Below, piece by piece: positions 11,669 through 22,563 of a stretch of DNA of 64,000 bases; within the stretch, counting starts at the first letter, position 1, and each line of letters starts with the position of its first letter. Source of the DNA: Adiantum capillus-veneris (Eukaryota > Streptophyta > Polypodiopsida > Polypodiales > Pteridaceae); the NCBI GenBank assembly GCA_014529385.2, contig CM043949.1, positions 113,897,477 to 113,961,476 of the forward strand, written 5' to 3'. A model generated the notes under the pieces. It saw only the letters and a program-made list of their open reading frames with translations. It searched no databases and was not told where the DNA came from. The position numbers were made by a program, and so were the translations under genes.

Positions 11669-12128
11669 ATTCTAAGAGAACCTTCATAGAAACCATCTTC
11701 TTAAGATAAATATCTAGAGGCTAGGAGGGAAGAGAAAGGGCCAGAAATTTAATATAGAAAGGTTATCACATTTTATTTCAATGGTAAGTGAGAGTAAATT
11801 CCCTAGAGAGACTTAGAGGTAGGGTGCTTGTAAGCATTAATGGGTATCTAAACCCTTTGAGCAGCAACCAAGTGGCAATAGGATGGTTGCGATGGGCACC
11901 GGTGCCACCGGATTGATTACTGCTGGTCGTGGATGGCACCCTCATCAGCACAGATGCCTCCACATAGGTTAACGGTAGTGCCTACCAACACTCACTCAGC
12001 ACCACCTAAATCCAACCCTTTTTCTCTCAAAAAAACCTCCCTTCTTTTTGCCTACCTTTTACTGGCATTCAAGGTCTCAGCCAACCCCAACCTCACACTT
12101 TTTCTTTTGAGCACCCCATGTTGTGCAT

Positions 12129-12165
<37 letters not shown>

Positions 12166-12537
12166 ACAGGGACCATTCGATGACACTCTCTTTCTCATCA
12201 ACTGGTGATAGCTGCACCACCCAGTAGTTCTAGCAACACCACTCTTTTTTTTCTTTGCATGCGGTGGGCATCACCCTCTATCTCAACTTTCTACCATCAC
12301 CAAACCACTCTCTTTCTCAACTAGTTGAACACTTTTTTTCACTCTCTATTACCGCCTTCAACTCATGCCACCCTTAGTTTGAGTGGTTGAGCATGGGTAG
12401 TGACATGCAACCAAACCCTATCCCAAGCAGTAACAATTAGGATGCCCATCCTTAGTTAGCAGACAACCCTAACTAGTGAATTCTTTCTCTCTCTTTATTT
12501 CTTTGTGGTCAGCTGGTGGCTACACAACACATAACAT
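11669..12537. other. Non-coding; contains a CT microsatellite
   Basis: A (CT)n tract of about 33 bp lies at 12130-12162, and pyrimidine-rich CTCTTTCTC patches follow to 12480. No gene is recognised. The 12.2-12.54 kb stretch is presumably internal sequence of the LTR element whose primer site is at 12538. Confidence 0.5.
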
Positions 12538-12556
12538 GAACCTGGCTTTGATACCA
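12538..12556 (-). other. tRNA-iMet primer-binding site of a minus-strand LTR element
   Basis: On the minus strand this reads TGGTATCAAAGCCAGGTTC, which corresponds to the complement of the plant initiator tRNA-Met 3' end (TGGTATCAGAGCCAGGTTTC) with few changes. It is one base from a CA end on the minus strand (plus TG at 12558). An LTR should therefore run rightward from 12558 and the element body leftward. Confidence 0.65.
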
Positions 12557-12557
12557 T

Positions 12558-12952
12558 TGTTGCCAGCAGACGGAGACATGGAGTGCCTACAATTGACAAA
12601 AAATAACGTGCTACAAATAATAAAACAACAAATTTATATACCTGTTGTATTGCACAAGCACATAATCAATGTTATACACGAAGAGAGAGAGATAGAGAGC
12701 ATGAGAGATCATAAGAGCACATGAAGATGCACCTCCTAAAGCGGAGTGCTACACTGGCACAACAAGAGACAAGAGAGGAGAGGTGAAAAGAATTGGGTGC
12801 AATCTCCCCCCGTGCAAGAGTGAGCATTTCCTCTTGCACATATTTATTTATAGATTTCAAAAACGATCAAAATGCGTACAAACCACCCGATTGGACACAA
12901 TAATATTCATAGATCATAAAGAGAGTTTGAATAATAAAATGTACATTATGGT
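12558..12952 (-). repeat. Partial LTR carrying the third copy of the 5'-window repeat
   Basis: From about 12596 to 12952 the sequence is a direct partial copy of the repeat at 760-1110 and 2215-2580: AATAACGTGCTACAAAT, ACAACAAATTTATATACCTG, GAAGATGCACCTCCTA, GGAGTGCTACACTGGCAC, AATAAAATGTACATT. With the primer site next to its left end it looks like the 5' LTR of a minus-strand retroelement. It is cut on the right where LINE sequence begins at 12953. The first 38 bp (12558-12595) have no match in the other copies. Confidence 0.55.
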
Positions 12953-13996
12953 GTTTGTGTCTTAACTTGGAGAAAGTTTGTAAGAAAATACTTTTGGACA
13001 TTGTCAAACTCTTTCCAAGTAGACTTTGAGATTCTCCCGCCCCACACTTCAACTCCATAAAGAAGAACTGGTGTCACCAATGTGTCAAAAAGGTACTTCT
13101 TGAGAACCCAACATTTGATGTTTCCCACATTACACACGTTCTCAAATGCATAGTACGCTCTCTTTTCCGCGTCCAAACGATGCATAGCACATTAATGCCA
13201 CTTGTGATTTCTTGGAACCTCAAGGCCAAAGTACTTAAAGCTCTCAACAAATTCAAGTGTCTCATTGTTGTACACAATGCATGGCTTCTCCTTATGGTTG
13301 GTTTTCACAAGCATAAAATTTGTTTTGGATTCATTCACAATCAGCCCACTATGCAAGAAAAAGTTCTCAAGGAGAACCATAAGCTTTTGTGAACCCTCTA
13401 AAGTGTGTGCCAGAAGAACTACATCATCCGCATACAACAAAAACATGATTACCGCATTGCAAATAGTGACCTCTTCAATGTCTTCTTCTTGCATAAAGTC
13501 AAGTACCATTTTGTTCCAATTGATCGATGCATAGACCAAAGAGAGTTGATGACAATGGACATCCTTGTTTAACCCCAATAGTTCTTGCAAAAATTTCTAA
13601 AATTCCTCTTCCCATGGGCAATCGACACACCACCTTCTCATAGATTAGAGAAACCGCAAGCATAAACTCACTTGGCACTTGGAGTTCTTCCATTCTTCTC
13701 CACAAATTGTTATGTGGAATCATATCAAAGTCTTTCTTAAAGTCCACAAAGCAACAATACCATTGCTTGCCTTTCAACTGACTTTCCTCCATGAGAACAC
13801 AAAGAGTGACAAGATGATCAATGGTACTATGGTATCAACAAAAACCCGCTTGTCCTTTTCCACGCTTACCATTCTCTTGAGTCCAATCACTCAATTTTAT
13901 CTCCATTATGCACCCAAACAACTTTGCCATAAGAGACCCAATCATGTTATAGTTCGATAGTTATTTACATTCTTTACATCCCCTCGTTTATGAAAA
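12953..13996 (-). pseudogene. RTE-like LINE reverse transcriptase, 3' part
   Basis: This minus-strand remnant of a non-LTR reverse transcriptase begins at the right edge with KRGDVKNVNNYRTI (13940-13985). It continues with the finger/palm part CCFVDFKKDFDMIPHNNLW and IGVKQGCPLSSTLFGLCID (13500-13750). The catalytic F-L-L-YADD-V-V-L-L lies near 13430, and the thumb region VNESKTNFM follows. It ends with LLYGVEVWGG…STWKEFDNVQKYF and stops abruptly at 12953. Frameshifts separate the blocks. The wording of the motifs fits an RTE-like clade better than L1, which is inference. Its N-terminal half is at 26436-26737; LTR element A sits between the two. There is no endonuclease domain, poly(A) tail or target duplication. 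Confidence 0.8.
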
Positions 13997-14146
13997 TGTC
14001 AGGCCTAAGGTAGGATGGGCCAAGGGTCAACTCAGGATACACATGCGGTACAGGGGCTATATGTAGCTAAGAGCCAGAGGGCCAGGGGCCTATATATAGG
14101 TAGGTTGGGTGGTTATGAGCATGTCTATCTTTCGTATGGCCTTTCA
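13997..14146 (+). repeat. 5' LTR of element A
   Basis: 150 bp, TG…CA. It contains the TATA box TATATATAGG at 14091-14100 and the shared block GGGGCTATATGTAGCTAAGA. It differs from the 3' LTR at roughly 14 positions plus a small indel, so the insertion is old relative to B. Confidence 0.85.
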
Positions 14147-14147
14147 C

Positions 14148-14159
14148 TGGTATCAGAGC
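14148..14159 (+). other. tRNA-iMet primer-binding site of element A
   Basis: TGGTATCAGAGC, the canonical plant initiator-Met primer site, one base downstream of the 5' LTR end. Confidence 0.9.
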
Positions 14160-14213
14160 TCAGAGGGGAGTGCTATGGAGGAAATGGGCCTTGCATGGCT
14201 TGTGCATCTCTAA

Positions 14214-14298
<85 letters not shown>
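14214..14298. repeat. (CT)n microsatellite, 85 bp
   Basis: An almost uninterrupted CT array with one A interruption near 14236. It creates spurious Leu-Ser or Arg-Glu repeat frames on the two strands. Confidence 0.95.
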
Positions 14299-14301
<3 letters not shown>

Positions 14302-17000
14302 CATGGAGAGCTTGAGCCATGGAGAAGATCTCTTGCTAGGCGGGGACATCGAGGCTAATATCTGCTCACGTGCAGCAACCCTAAAGGGGGGAAAGCAACC
14401 AGCACAAAATTGCATGCAACAGCACAAGATTGCATGTGACCATCACAAAATTGTGTGAGCTTGCTCTGTCTCTCCGGTGTTGTCTGTTGCAATGCTGCCA
14501 TAGACACCTTAAGGGTGTACATACCCACGATCGCCCACATTTATTTTTTTGAGCTTTGAGGTTTTCAAGGGTGCGTGCTCACCTCCCTGACAATATACAA
14601 GCTGTGACCAAGCCCGAGACCTTCGGAGGCCACAATTTAGGTGCCTTGGCACGATGATCGATAACAGCAGGCAACCGACAAGGTCATTTGTAGCACTCAT
14701 GCAAACTGCATGCATGGCATGACATGGAGATCCAGTGCCAAGGTGAAGTCTATAGATCGATAGGCGAGTCATGGATGTAAATTCAAATCCGTGGACGTGC
14801 ATGGTGCAAGGGTATGAGCCATCGAACAGACTCCAAGCCTCCACGAATAAATCCATTATATGGCAATCGCATGGAGTTTTTGATAAGGGAATCAAAACTC
14901 CGATATGCAAGGCATTTTGATGTGTATTGCAATATCAACATGGTCATCAGGTATTCTATTTCATTCAAGTTGGTTTTTTGTAATCTGTATGTGCGATTAT
15001 TTTACAGGAACCTACGTATGGAAATCAATAAGTTAAAATTTAGATGCACAAGCAAGGCTTGTTGCTAGTTTTGATCATGCATGCCAAAGCGTGGCTCCTA
15101 AGCAAGTTTTTTGCAATCACTTAAATTCAAAATATTAGTGTGTGATCAACCCATTGTCGGAAAGCAAGCTCCGACAGGGTTTCAAGAGTAATTGGAGAAA
15201 TGTGCATGCCAGTAGTATTGGGCAACATATACGCTTTGTTTCTGCAGTTACTATAGATGTTCTCAAGTTCAATACATTGTTTGATAAGGTCAATCAATGA
15301 CAGTGTTAATTTACTGTAAACTCTGTTTAATATGACAAAGTCAACATATCAATTTTAACTAGGGAGCAAGTTCCGTACATAGATTTTTAATAATCGGCTT
15401 TTGCATTACGTCGTCTATTATATTTTTGATCTCTCCTTCGTGTGCTACCTCGAGGAGGGGGAAAGCAATGCTTTCAAGAGCATGGCTCCTCGCATTGGAT
15501 ACATAAAGCATATTTTGCTTATGAAGTAGGACTTTGTATGCGGCCACCCACGAGCAAGGCTTGTGTAAACAACTATTGTCTTACAGTATTCATAACATTG
15601 AAGATTATATCTCCGACCTAGTGTCAAGGACGAGACAAGCCACTCAAAAACATGGAAATGCAAGGCTTTGAAGAGCAAGGCTCCATACCTATGTATATGC
15701 ATTCGGTGCACGGTCACTCCATAATATTTATAACTTGCCGCAGTACGAGCAAAATTTTTTTATATATGAAGCCGATGGGCATCAACAACTATGCTACACC
15801 TTCCAATGCCAAGGGAAGTGGTTACAAAGAATGTGTTGGCAATAGTTTACTCTTGATAGTTAAGCTATAGATGCTTTATCTATCAGTATTGGGCAATCTC
15901 ATGATTCTCAATACGCTGCACGATTCGGCAAGGCCGATTCTCTATAAAACTTTGACAAGGTCGATTCTTCTGTACTTGGACACATGTGTGTCAACACGCG
16001 TACATGTTTGCTATGAGCATTTAGTATCAATTCTATCTAATCTTATTGATCGACTTCTAGGAAGCAAGGCTTTACTCTAAGACATACTGCATAGTAGTTT
16101 TCAAAGTTCAAAATATGCTATCAGCATACGAGTTTGGAAGTCTTTTCAACATGTTTGCATGTTTTCTCACTAGAGATCGAATTAAACCAAGCCAAGAAGG
16201 CATGTGCGGGACATCAAATAGTTCTCAACTTATTCACATATACGGCTATGAGCCGGATTGGAGCGCACTATTAGCAACCTGGCCACAAGTGGGCGACAAG
16301 GTTAGTCAATTCTCAAGTTATGTTTTTTTTTGTCTATGTTTTACTTTTCATTTTTGAAAATCTCTCTTTGTTGTGCAAAGCAAAGTGCTTGGGTAGACTC
16401 CATACAAAGCCATGGTATAAAGCAAAGTGCTTTGCCTGTCTTCATGTGAAGCACAACTTCTCTTAAGTGCCAAGGTATTATCGATTGACTTCAGATCAAT
16501 GATAATGGCACACATCTTTAGCACTGCGTAGATATAAGCTCATAGTTTATGCAATGCTACACTGTAATGTGTCCATGCCAATATAATCGTGCAAGGCACG
16601 TATACCAGGGGATCACATGGTTGAGACCGTCATTGTTGCCAAGGGCAACACTTCTGCATGCATGGCATGCCCGTGAGGTAGATCAACTTTTACCTCATTA
16701 CTGTTAACACTTCCATTATAACACTATCTCTCTGTCAAGGACAAGGTAAGTGAATGATATCTTACAATATTTTTTATGTTTATTCTCACAGGTAAAGTGA
16801 TGTATTTAAAGTCACACTAGTACAATCACACTCACATACAAGGTAAGTGGGTCAAGATGTGACTTATGCTACCTCTCTCTACGAGTGCATGGTACATTGT
16901 TGTACGTTTATACGATAAGCTATGACACAGACATGGTCTGCACTGGATCTTATGCAAGAGGCATACACCACATTCAAATAAGGGGTTTCCCTCAGCCCAG

Positions 17001-17003
<3 letters not shown>

Positions 17004-17035
<32 letters not shown>
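17004..17035. repeat. (CT)n microsatellite
   Basis: About 32 bp of uninterrupted CT inside the interior of element A. Confidence 0.9.
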
Positions 17036-17039
<4 letters not shown>

Positions 17040-18200
17040 TTCTATGCGGGAAATGTGAAACTAGGCATGATTTTCTTGAAATCTTTCTATGTCAATATGG
17101 TAATAGGAAGGGCTAAGAGTATAAAGTTGAGTTTTTGAATGTCCTAAACTTGTACGAGATTCTCTATACCAAGGAGTATAGATGAAGCCAGCATTTTAGA
17201 CAACACGAATGTTCACAAAAACCCAAGATTATGGATTTTTGGGTCTAGGAAAGATACAGTTGTGAATGCGATTCCCACTTCAGTGGATCTTCTATTTTAT
17301 CTATAGCTTTAAGAGTGTCTATATGCGTACAGTTTGGGGGTAAGACCCAGTTTGTGATTACTAAATCTCTTATTAAGTGTGATGGTCAATTCTTGGAATC
17401 TTCACACTTGCACTTTCACGGAAAGAAGTCCATAAGCTGCTAACAGCTAATGGGGATGATTTCAACTTCCAAAGTTGAATTCAAATACTGTTGGCTGCTA
17501 GTTGAGCAATTTCCATACAAAAGTCTAACCAAGCGGTTTGGCAATGTCAATTTTTAACCGAAGGGTTTGGATTGCAACGGCAACACTCAACGTTACATCT
17601 GCAATGTTACTTGCATTTTACTATTTTTCACATTAGTGCTCCCACACCTTTGCAGGCGGGAGATTTGGGCAAGTGCCTTTTAAAATGGATAAGTGAACAC
17701 AATGTAGGTACGCATCTGATTTTGATGCATAAACTATGTTCTCATCTATTTTTGCTCTTCTAAGAGAAATGACAAGGTCATGTAAGAACGAAGAAATTTG
17801 GGTTGTAGTGTCCAAAATAAATTTTTGCATTACGCAGTTATGGACCCACTTATAGGGTTTTATTAAGCACATGTTGTCACATGGGATACAACATGGTCTA
17901 TGAACTCACAGAGTTCACTTTAGCCAGTGTGGAGCAAGGCTAATGAGGGCCCTCTCACTCCCATTGTAGAGTGTTTGTAGTTACCTCCACGCAAGTACAT
18001 ATCGTACTTGAAGGATGTTCATTTCAATTATGTGTCATGACAAAGTCCCTAGGTGCTGGTCGAATCCGTTTTCCAGATTGTTTTCAACACGTTGTATTAA
18101 GAACAATTTCAGTGGCCAAAAATTGTCAAATACTCCGAATGATTTGTTGAGGTACAAGCGCTGCTAAACAACATTGCCGGATGGTTGTTTATGCATATAG

Positions 18201-18411
18201 TGACGGGAGCAACGCGAACCCCGAACCCCGACGGCCTCTAAAACACCGGGGACCGAATGGCGCGCCTCGAGCCTGTCATGGTAAAGCAAACAGGGGGCAC
18301 CACGTAACTTCAGCGGCTAGGACGCAAACAACACACCACCATAACAAAGTTTTCATCCAAGAGAGATGGATGCTTTGGGAGTAATGATGAAGAGGAAGGG
18401 GAATGAGATCA

Positions 18412-18466
<55 letters not shown>

Positions 18467-19769
18467 AGCAGCTTAGTACTTAGGCACCACAGAAGGATGG
18501 CGAATCCGCACACCCTTCACACATACACAAGCTCACTCCAAACACAAGACTAGGTGGCGATTCCGCACACCTCACATGGGCAAAACATTGCAAGAAAACA
18601 TACTCACAAAACCTCAAGCTTTATTTAGAGAATAAGGCGATGAAATGGGGGGTATAGGGTAGGGGAAAGAGAAGGGAGAGAGTGGTAGAGCACATGGATG
18701 ATAGGTGGGAGCGGATGGCGAAGACTCGCACGAGGGTTATGGCCATCATCCTTCATTTAGTTGCGCTTCATCTTCCATAGCCAAGGGTGTAGAGGTCATG
18801 CTCAAGACAAGCATGGTGATTGCGGTGATGGTGATGGTGTGGGTGTGTGTGTGTGTGTGTGCACTAGGCACACACAATGCATAGTGTGTTCTTTGGTGAT
18901 GTTGTGTGTGTTTAGTGTGATGGTGACCCCTCTTTATATAGGGGAGGAGGGGGGAGAGATTCTAGAATTTAGAAATGAAGAAATCATTATCTACATAAGC
19001 CATGTGACTGTGGGCCCCACTTGTCTGGCTGTGTGTATATGTGCCAGAGCAGCAGTCTCATGAGAGAGAGACTAAGAGAGAGAGATGGGTGAATGGAAAA
19101 AGAGAGGTGACATGGAGAATAAAGTAACTACAAGAGGGGAGAGAGGGGAGTGTGTTCAGAGGTGAATCTGTGTGCAGATGTGTGTGAACACAAGAAAATT
19201 AGGTAACCACTGGGTGGGGATGGGTCTGTGGGCACCTTTTTCAGTGAAACTGAGTGTGTGTGAGTGTGGGGGAGGCCATCTGGCTACAAGACAAGAGAGA
19301 TTTTGAATTTTAGAGAGAGAGGGGGGTATTTGGGTCATGGGATATGATAGGAGAGAGAAAGAGGGGGTGGGGTATACTATTTTGGAAGATAGGGTAAGTT
19401 GCATGTGAGTTAGGGTGCATTATTGGTGAGTTATAATGCATTATTGGTGAGAGGTGGGGTAGCTTGAGGGGAGAGAGAAAGGAGAAAGGACAAGGGGAAG
19501 AGAGAGGGGGCTGACCTTTTGAGTGGAGGAGAGGAAAAGGGACACCCGGCGGGGCAACAGTGAAGAAAAAGGAGGCAAGGTGGGGATGGGCTACCCCGCA
19601 GGCATGAGGTGGCCTATTTTACCTTTCTTATATATTTACATAATCATACTTTATTTTTTTCTTACTTTTTCCAATGCCTTTTATCACTCCCTCCCTAAGA
19701 GGGGGTTTTCATGGGGTGGGGACGAGAAAAGAGGGGTATGGGAGCTTGGCTTGTGAAAAGCCCCCATCA
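18201..19769 (-). repeat. 3' LTR of element B
   Basis: 1569 bp, TG…CA on either strand (plus: TGACGGGAGC … CCCCCATCA). It contains a GA microsatellite (about 18415-18463), a GT run near 18843 and, read on the minus strand, a TATATAAAGA box at 18931-18940. Confidence 0.95.
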
Positions 19770-20293
19770 TTAGCCCTCCCCTTTTGGCTAGAGGCATTCA
19801 TGTCTCTAGCTCTGTTTCTTCTTCCTCTTAGCTGTAGGATCCGATATCGAGTTGCCTTCTGAACTAGCCATTCCATTTGGCCATTGGTGAGATTTCTGGG
19901 ATATTCATGAATCTGTAACAAGTCCGGGTGATAGCTTGTTCCTTGGAATAGTGTCGGTTGATTAAAGGGGAAGCCCATGGCTTCCAGAACTTTGTGCCAG
20001 TGTCCTCCTGGATCCCAAGTGAAAAATAGGATCATTGTTTGCAGTGTCCGAACAATAAAATTTGCATGCCAAATTGGACCAAATTTGTAACCACCAGTAG
20101 CGAGAGGGGAAATGAGCATCTTGGCTCCTGCAAAGACAGAACTGAAAATTATGATTCCCAAGAGTGTACCAAGAATCCACCATATATGGCCGCCTTGTTG
20201 GTGTGGTGAGCTCAAGTTGTCTTCAGAATCCTGCTTACTGCCATGACTAGAAAAAAACTGCAAGCATATCATGCTTCTTTTGGGTGTGCTCAA
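19709..20293 (-). CDS. Membrane-segment ORF downstream of Gag in element B
   Basis: 194 codons, opening 47 nt before the end of the Gag-like frame in a different phase and running into the 3' LTR. Residues about 38-61 (WWILGTLLGIIIFSSVF, then AGAKMLI) form one clear hydrophobic helix, with a weaker second one near residues 78-91 (FIVRTLQTMILFF). Between and after these come soluble stretches with conserved-looking aromatic residues (HWHKVLEAMGFPF, HPDLLQIHEYP) and a basic region (LRGRRNRAR). There is no signal peptide: the helix is preceded by a polar, Ser-rich 37 residues. Its place after Gag is where envelope-like ORFs sit in some plant retroelements, but pol is missing here and I recognise no family. 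It could also be captured host sequence. Its start codon is a guess; the open frame itself is clear. Confidence 0.5.
   Translation of the reverse strand: MSTPKRSMICLQFFSSHGSKQDSEDNLSSPHQQGGHIWWILGTLLGIIIFSSVFAGAKMLISPLATGGYKFGPIWHANFIVRTLQTMILFFTWDPGGHWHKVLEAMGFPFNQPTLFQGTSYHPDLLQIHEYPRNLTNGQMEWLVQKATRYRILQLRGRRNRARDMNASSQKGRANDGGFSQAKLPYPSFLVPTP
19770..19786 (-). other. Polypurine tract of element B
   Basis: On the minus strand, AAAAGGGGAGGGCTAA lies directly before the TGATGGGGGC start of the 3' LTR. This fixes the element orientation as minus. Confidence 0.75.
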
Positions 20294-22187
20294 ACATGTC
20301 AGCTTCCTTTACTGATGCTAATAGCAAGCCACCTACCTTGCGGCTTAAATACAAGCGTAATCCACTTACCTTTCTCCAAAGAGAGGATGCACTATTTGTA
20401 AAAAAATGTACCAAATTGCGAAGGAGGTCTTCATTCTTGCATTCTATCAGGCTTTTGTCTATCCATGGCTCCTTTGCTCTTATCTCCATGCTAATCTTCT
20501 CTCTATATGTTATAGCGGCTAGCCATAGCCATAGGTCTGATGCATCCCATGCAAACACAATGCTGTGTTGTGGAGGAGTTTGGAACATCCTTAAAAGGTT
20601 GGAAACATATTGATCATCAAACTTACTATGAACATCCTCACATAAACTGGAGGCATTACCCATCTCCAAGTTTATAACACCCTTCAGTAGACTAGAGGCA
20701 TTACCCATCTCTAAGTCTATAACACTACATAATAAAGTCTTGCTCGGCTGCCAAGCCTCTGGAGCAATATCCAACTCCAAACCTTCAGTCATACTTACCT
20801 CTTCGTTATGGTCCTCTAGTGAAACTGCCTTGATGCAAGATTCCTTTAGCTTGCTACACTGTCCTGGGTCCATGCTGGTGCACAGGCTTCCGTTTTCAAA
20901 GCCCTCCCCTTTTCTTGATATGTTGCCCACCTTCTGCAAAGCCTTGCTAGCAGGCTGGTCTTCCTCTTCTCTTGTATCTTTCATGCCATTTGCATTCCTC
21001 TTACTCTGACAAGGCCTAATCAACACTTTACACCTTCTTACCCTTACTGCCCAATGCTGTCGATTGATCGCTTTGGTGCCTATTTCATTCAAGGTTAAAG
21101 ATGTACTCACATTTGTAACACAATTTTCTTGACTTACCTCCCCCACCTGGGTAGCATCTTTTGATTCTTTAACCTCTTGTTCCACTGCATGAGTTCTTTG
21201 AATAGTCTTCTTACTTGATCCTTCTTCTGTTACACTCATCTTGACCTCTTCTGCAAGACCAATGATACTTGGTGTGCGGGTACCAATTGGTGGTGGGATT
21301 TGAACAGGTGGGATTGGTTGCCTGAGTGGTGGTGGTGTTCTTGGTGGAGAGATCTGATTCTGTCTCCCCCCTCTATTGAAATTCTGCCTCCTCGGGTGTG
21401 GGCAGTAGTAAATTCCACGGACATCTTCCCCGTAGTTGTAACAATGGTACTCTGGGTTCTGCCTTCGTTGTTCTCTTCCTTGTTCTGGGTTCCTTCCAGG
21501 TGTATGCCCTTGTTGCACCAGATGCACAGATAAACTCTCTAGTTGGGTGGTGATGCGACTCAGCAGGTCTTGCTCTTCTGATGCCTCCTGTGGTTGGACT
21601 CTATGATTGGCTGTTGCAGTCACTGGGGTTGGTTGGGCCGAGCTTGTTTCCTCTAACTCGTTTACTCTTGCTTGCATGCGTAGCTTCTTGTTTTTAAGGC
21701 GGGCTACTTCGACTGCCAACTCATATGTTGCAGGAAACCTTCCCTTCACCTTCTCTCTAAGTGGCGACCATAGACCCACAATGAAACGGTCCTTCTTTAG
21801 GAAACTAGGCGCTCCTTCACCTTCCTCCAACGAGGCAACCCATCTCTCCCATAAGTCCACAAATTTAGACTCGTAGGTGGCATACTCCAGCAGGCCTCCC
21901 TGCTTTAATTCTGTCAGTAACTGCCATAGCCTCTCCGAGGTTGTGCCTCCACCAAACCTCTTTACAAAAGTAGCCATTAACACATCCCATGCATTCTTGG
22001 TGGCCTGGGGCAATGCATTATACCAGGACTTGGCCTCTACTTTCATCAGTAGAGGAAAAATTCTAAGTCGTGAAGCGTCGTCATCTTTGTTGGAGACGAT
22101 ACAAGCAATGTCGAAATCATCCAAAAAGTCGGTGGTGAGATCCTCTCCCTTCTTTCCACTGAACGTGGGGAAAGAAACACTTGCCAT
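20247..22187 (-). CDS. Gag-like protein of element B (intact, 646 aa)
   Basis: An uninterrupted 646-codon frame starting MASVSFPTFSGKKGEDL. Residues about 20-120 carry the retrotransposon Gag signature: a DFLDDFDIACIV helix, RLRIFPLLMKVEAKSWYNAL, WDVLMATFVKRFGG, and a conserved YESKFVDLWERW region. A charged helix with coiled-coil character follows (LKNKKLRMQARVNELEE, about 165-185). A degenerate Cys/His knuckle (YHCYNYGEDVRGIYYCPH, near 245) and a proline/arginine-rich segment come next, then a long acidic tail. The tail contains a duplicated unit (VIDLEMGNASSL… and VINLEMGNASSL…). As a Gag it would form the cytoplasmic particle and package RNA. The length exceeds ordinary plant Gags because of the C-terminal extension. 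No stop or frameshift occurs, unlike every other element in the window. Confidence 0.85.
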   Translation of the reverse strand: MASVSFPTFSGKKGEDLTTDFLDDFDIACIVSNKDDDASRLRIFPLLMKVEAKSWYNALPQATKNAWDVLMATFVKRFGGGTTSERLWQLLTELKQGGLLEYATYESKFVDLWERWVASLEEGEGAPSFLKKDRFIVGLWSPLREKVKGRFPATYELAVEVARLKNKKLRMQARVNELEETSSAQPTPVTATANHRVQPQEASEEQDLLSRITTQLESLSVHLVQQGHTPGRNPEQGREQRRQNPEYHCYNYGEDVRGIYYCPHPRRQNFNRGGRQNQISPPRTPPPLRQPIPPVQIPPPIGTRTPSIIGLAEEVKMSVTEEGSSKKTIQRTHAVEQEVKESKDATQVGEVSQENCVTNVSTSLTLNEIGTKAINRQHWAVRVRRCKVLIRPCQSKRNANGMKDTREEEDQPASKALQKVGNISRKGEGFENGSLCTSMDPGQCSKLKESCIKAVSLEDHNEEVSMTEGLELDIAPEAWQPSKTLLCSVIDLEMGNASSLLKGVINLEMGNASSLCEDVHSKFDDQYVSNLLRMFQTPPQHSIVFAWDASDLWLWLAAITYREKISMEIRAKEPWIDKSLIECKNEDLLRNLVHFFTNSASSLWRKVSGLRLYLSRKVGGLLLASVKEADMFEHTQKKHDMLAVFF

Positions 22188-22563
22188 GGTAGTGACTCAG
22201 GAAATTATAAACCTTTTTTTTTGTTTTTTTCTTTTTTAACATTACATTAACAATAGCGGCTCATAGCAACTTTTTTACAAGGGTGGGTGGATAGGTTAAA
22301 ACAAGATACAGATAGAAACATTAAAGGAATGATGGTAATCTAATATGGGGAGAATGATAGGGTTCGGGGAATTGAGGATTTCTCCTAGTACCGCCGCACC
22401 GAATAGGTGTACGATCTTCTGTTGGTAGAAGACTTTCCTATCTACATAGATATTCACATGCATATGCTGCAAGAATCTGAATGGGAATGTCGTTGGCCCG
22501 TTTTCCATCATGCACAGAGGATGAAATACTTACTTATACTCTTATCGTGCTAGTGTTGATGAG

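Larger units (their letters stand above)
14160..18196. other. Non-coding interior of element A, left part
   Basis: No gag or pol motif in any frame. It opens with a long CT microsatellite (14214-14298) and holds another at 17004-17035. The pentamer CAAGG, often as GCAAGGCT or ACAAGGTAAG, recurs about fifteen times between 14.9 and 18.0 kb, more often than expected by chance. The region continues at 25145 on the other side of element B. Confidence 0.6.

Noticed and set aside
14015..14458. 147-codon open frame with a long Leu-Ser repeat
   Set aside because: It is created by the (CT)n microsatellite in the interior of element A. The opposite strand gives the equivalent Arg-Glu frame, and neither has flanking conserved sequence.
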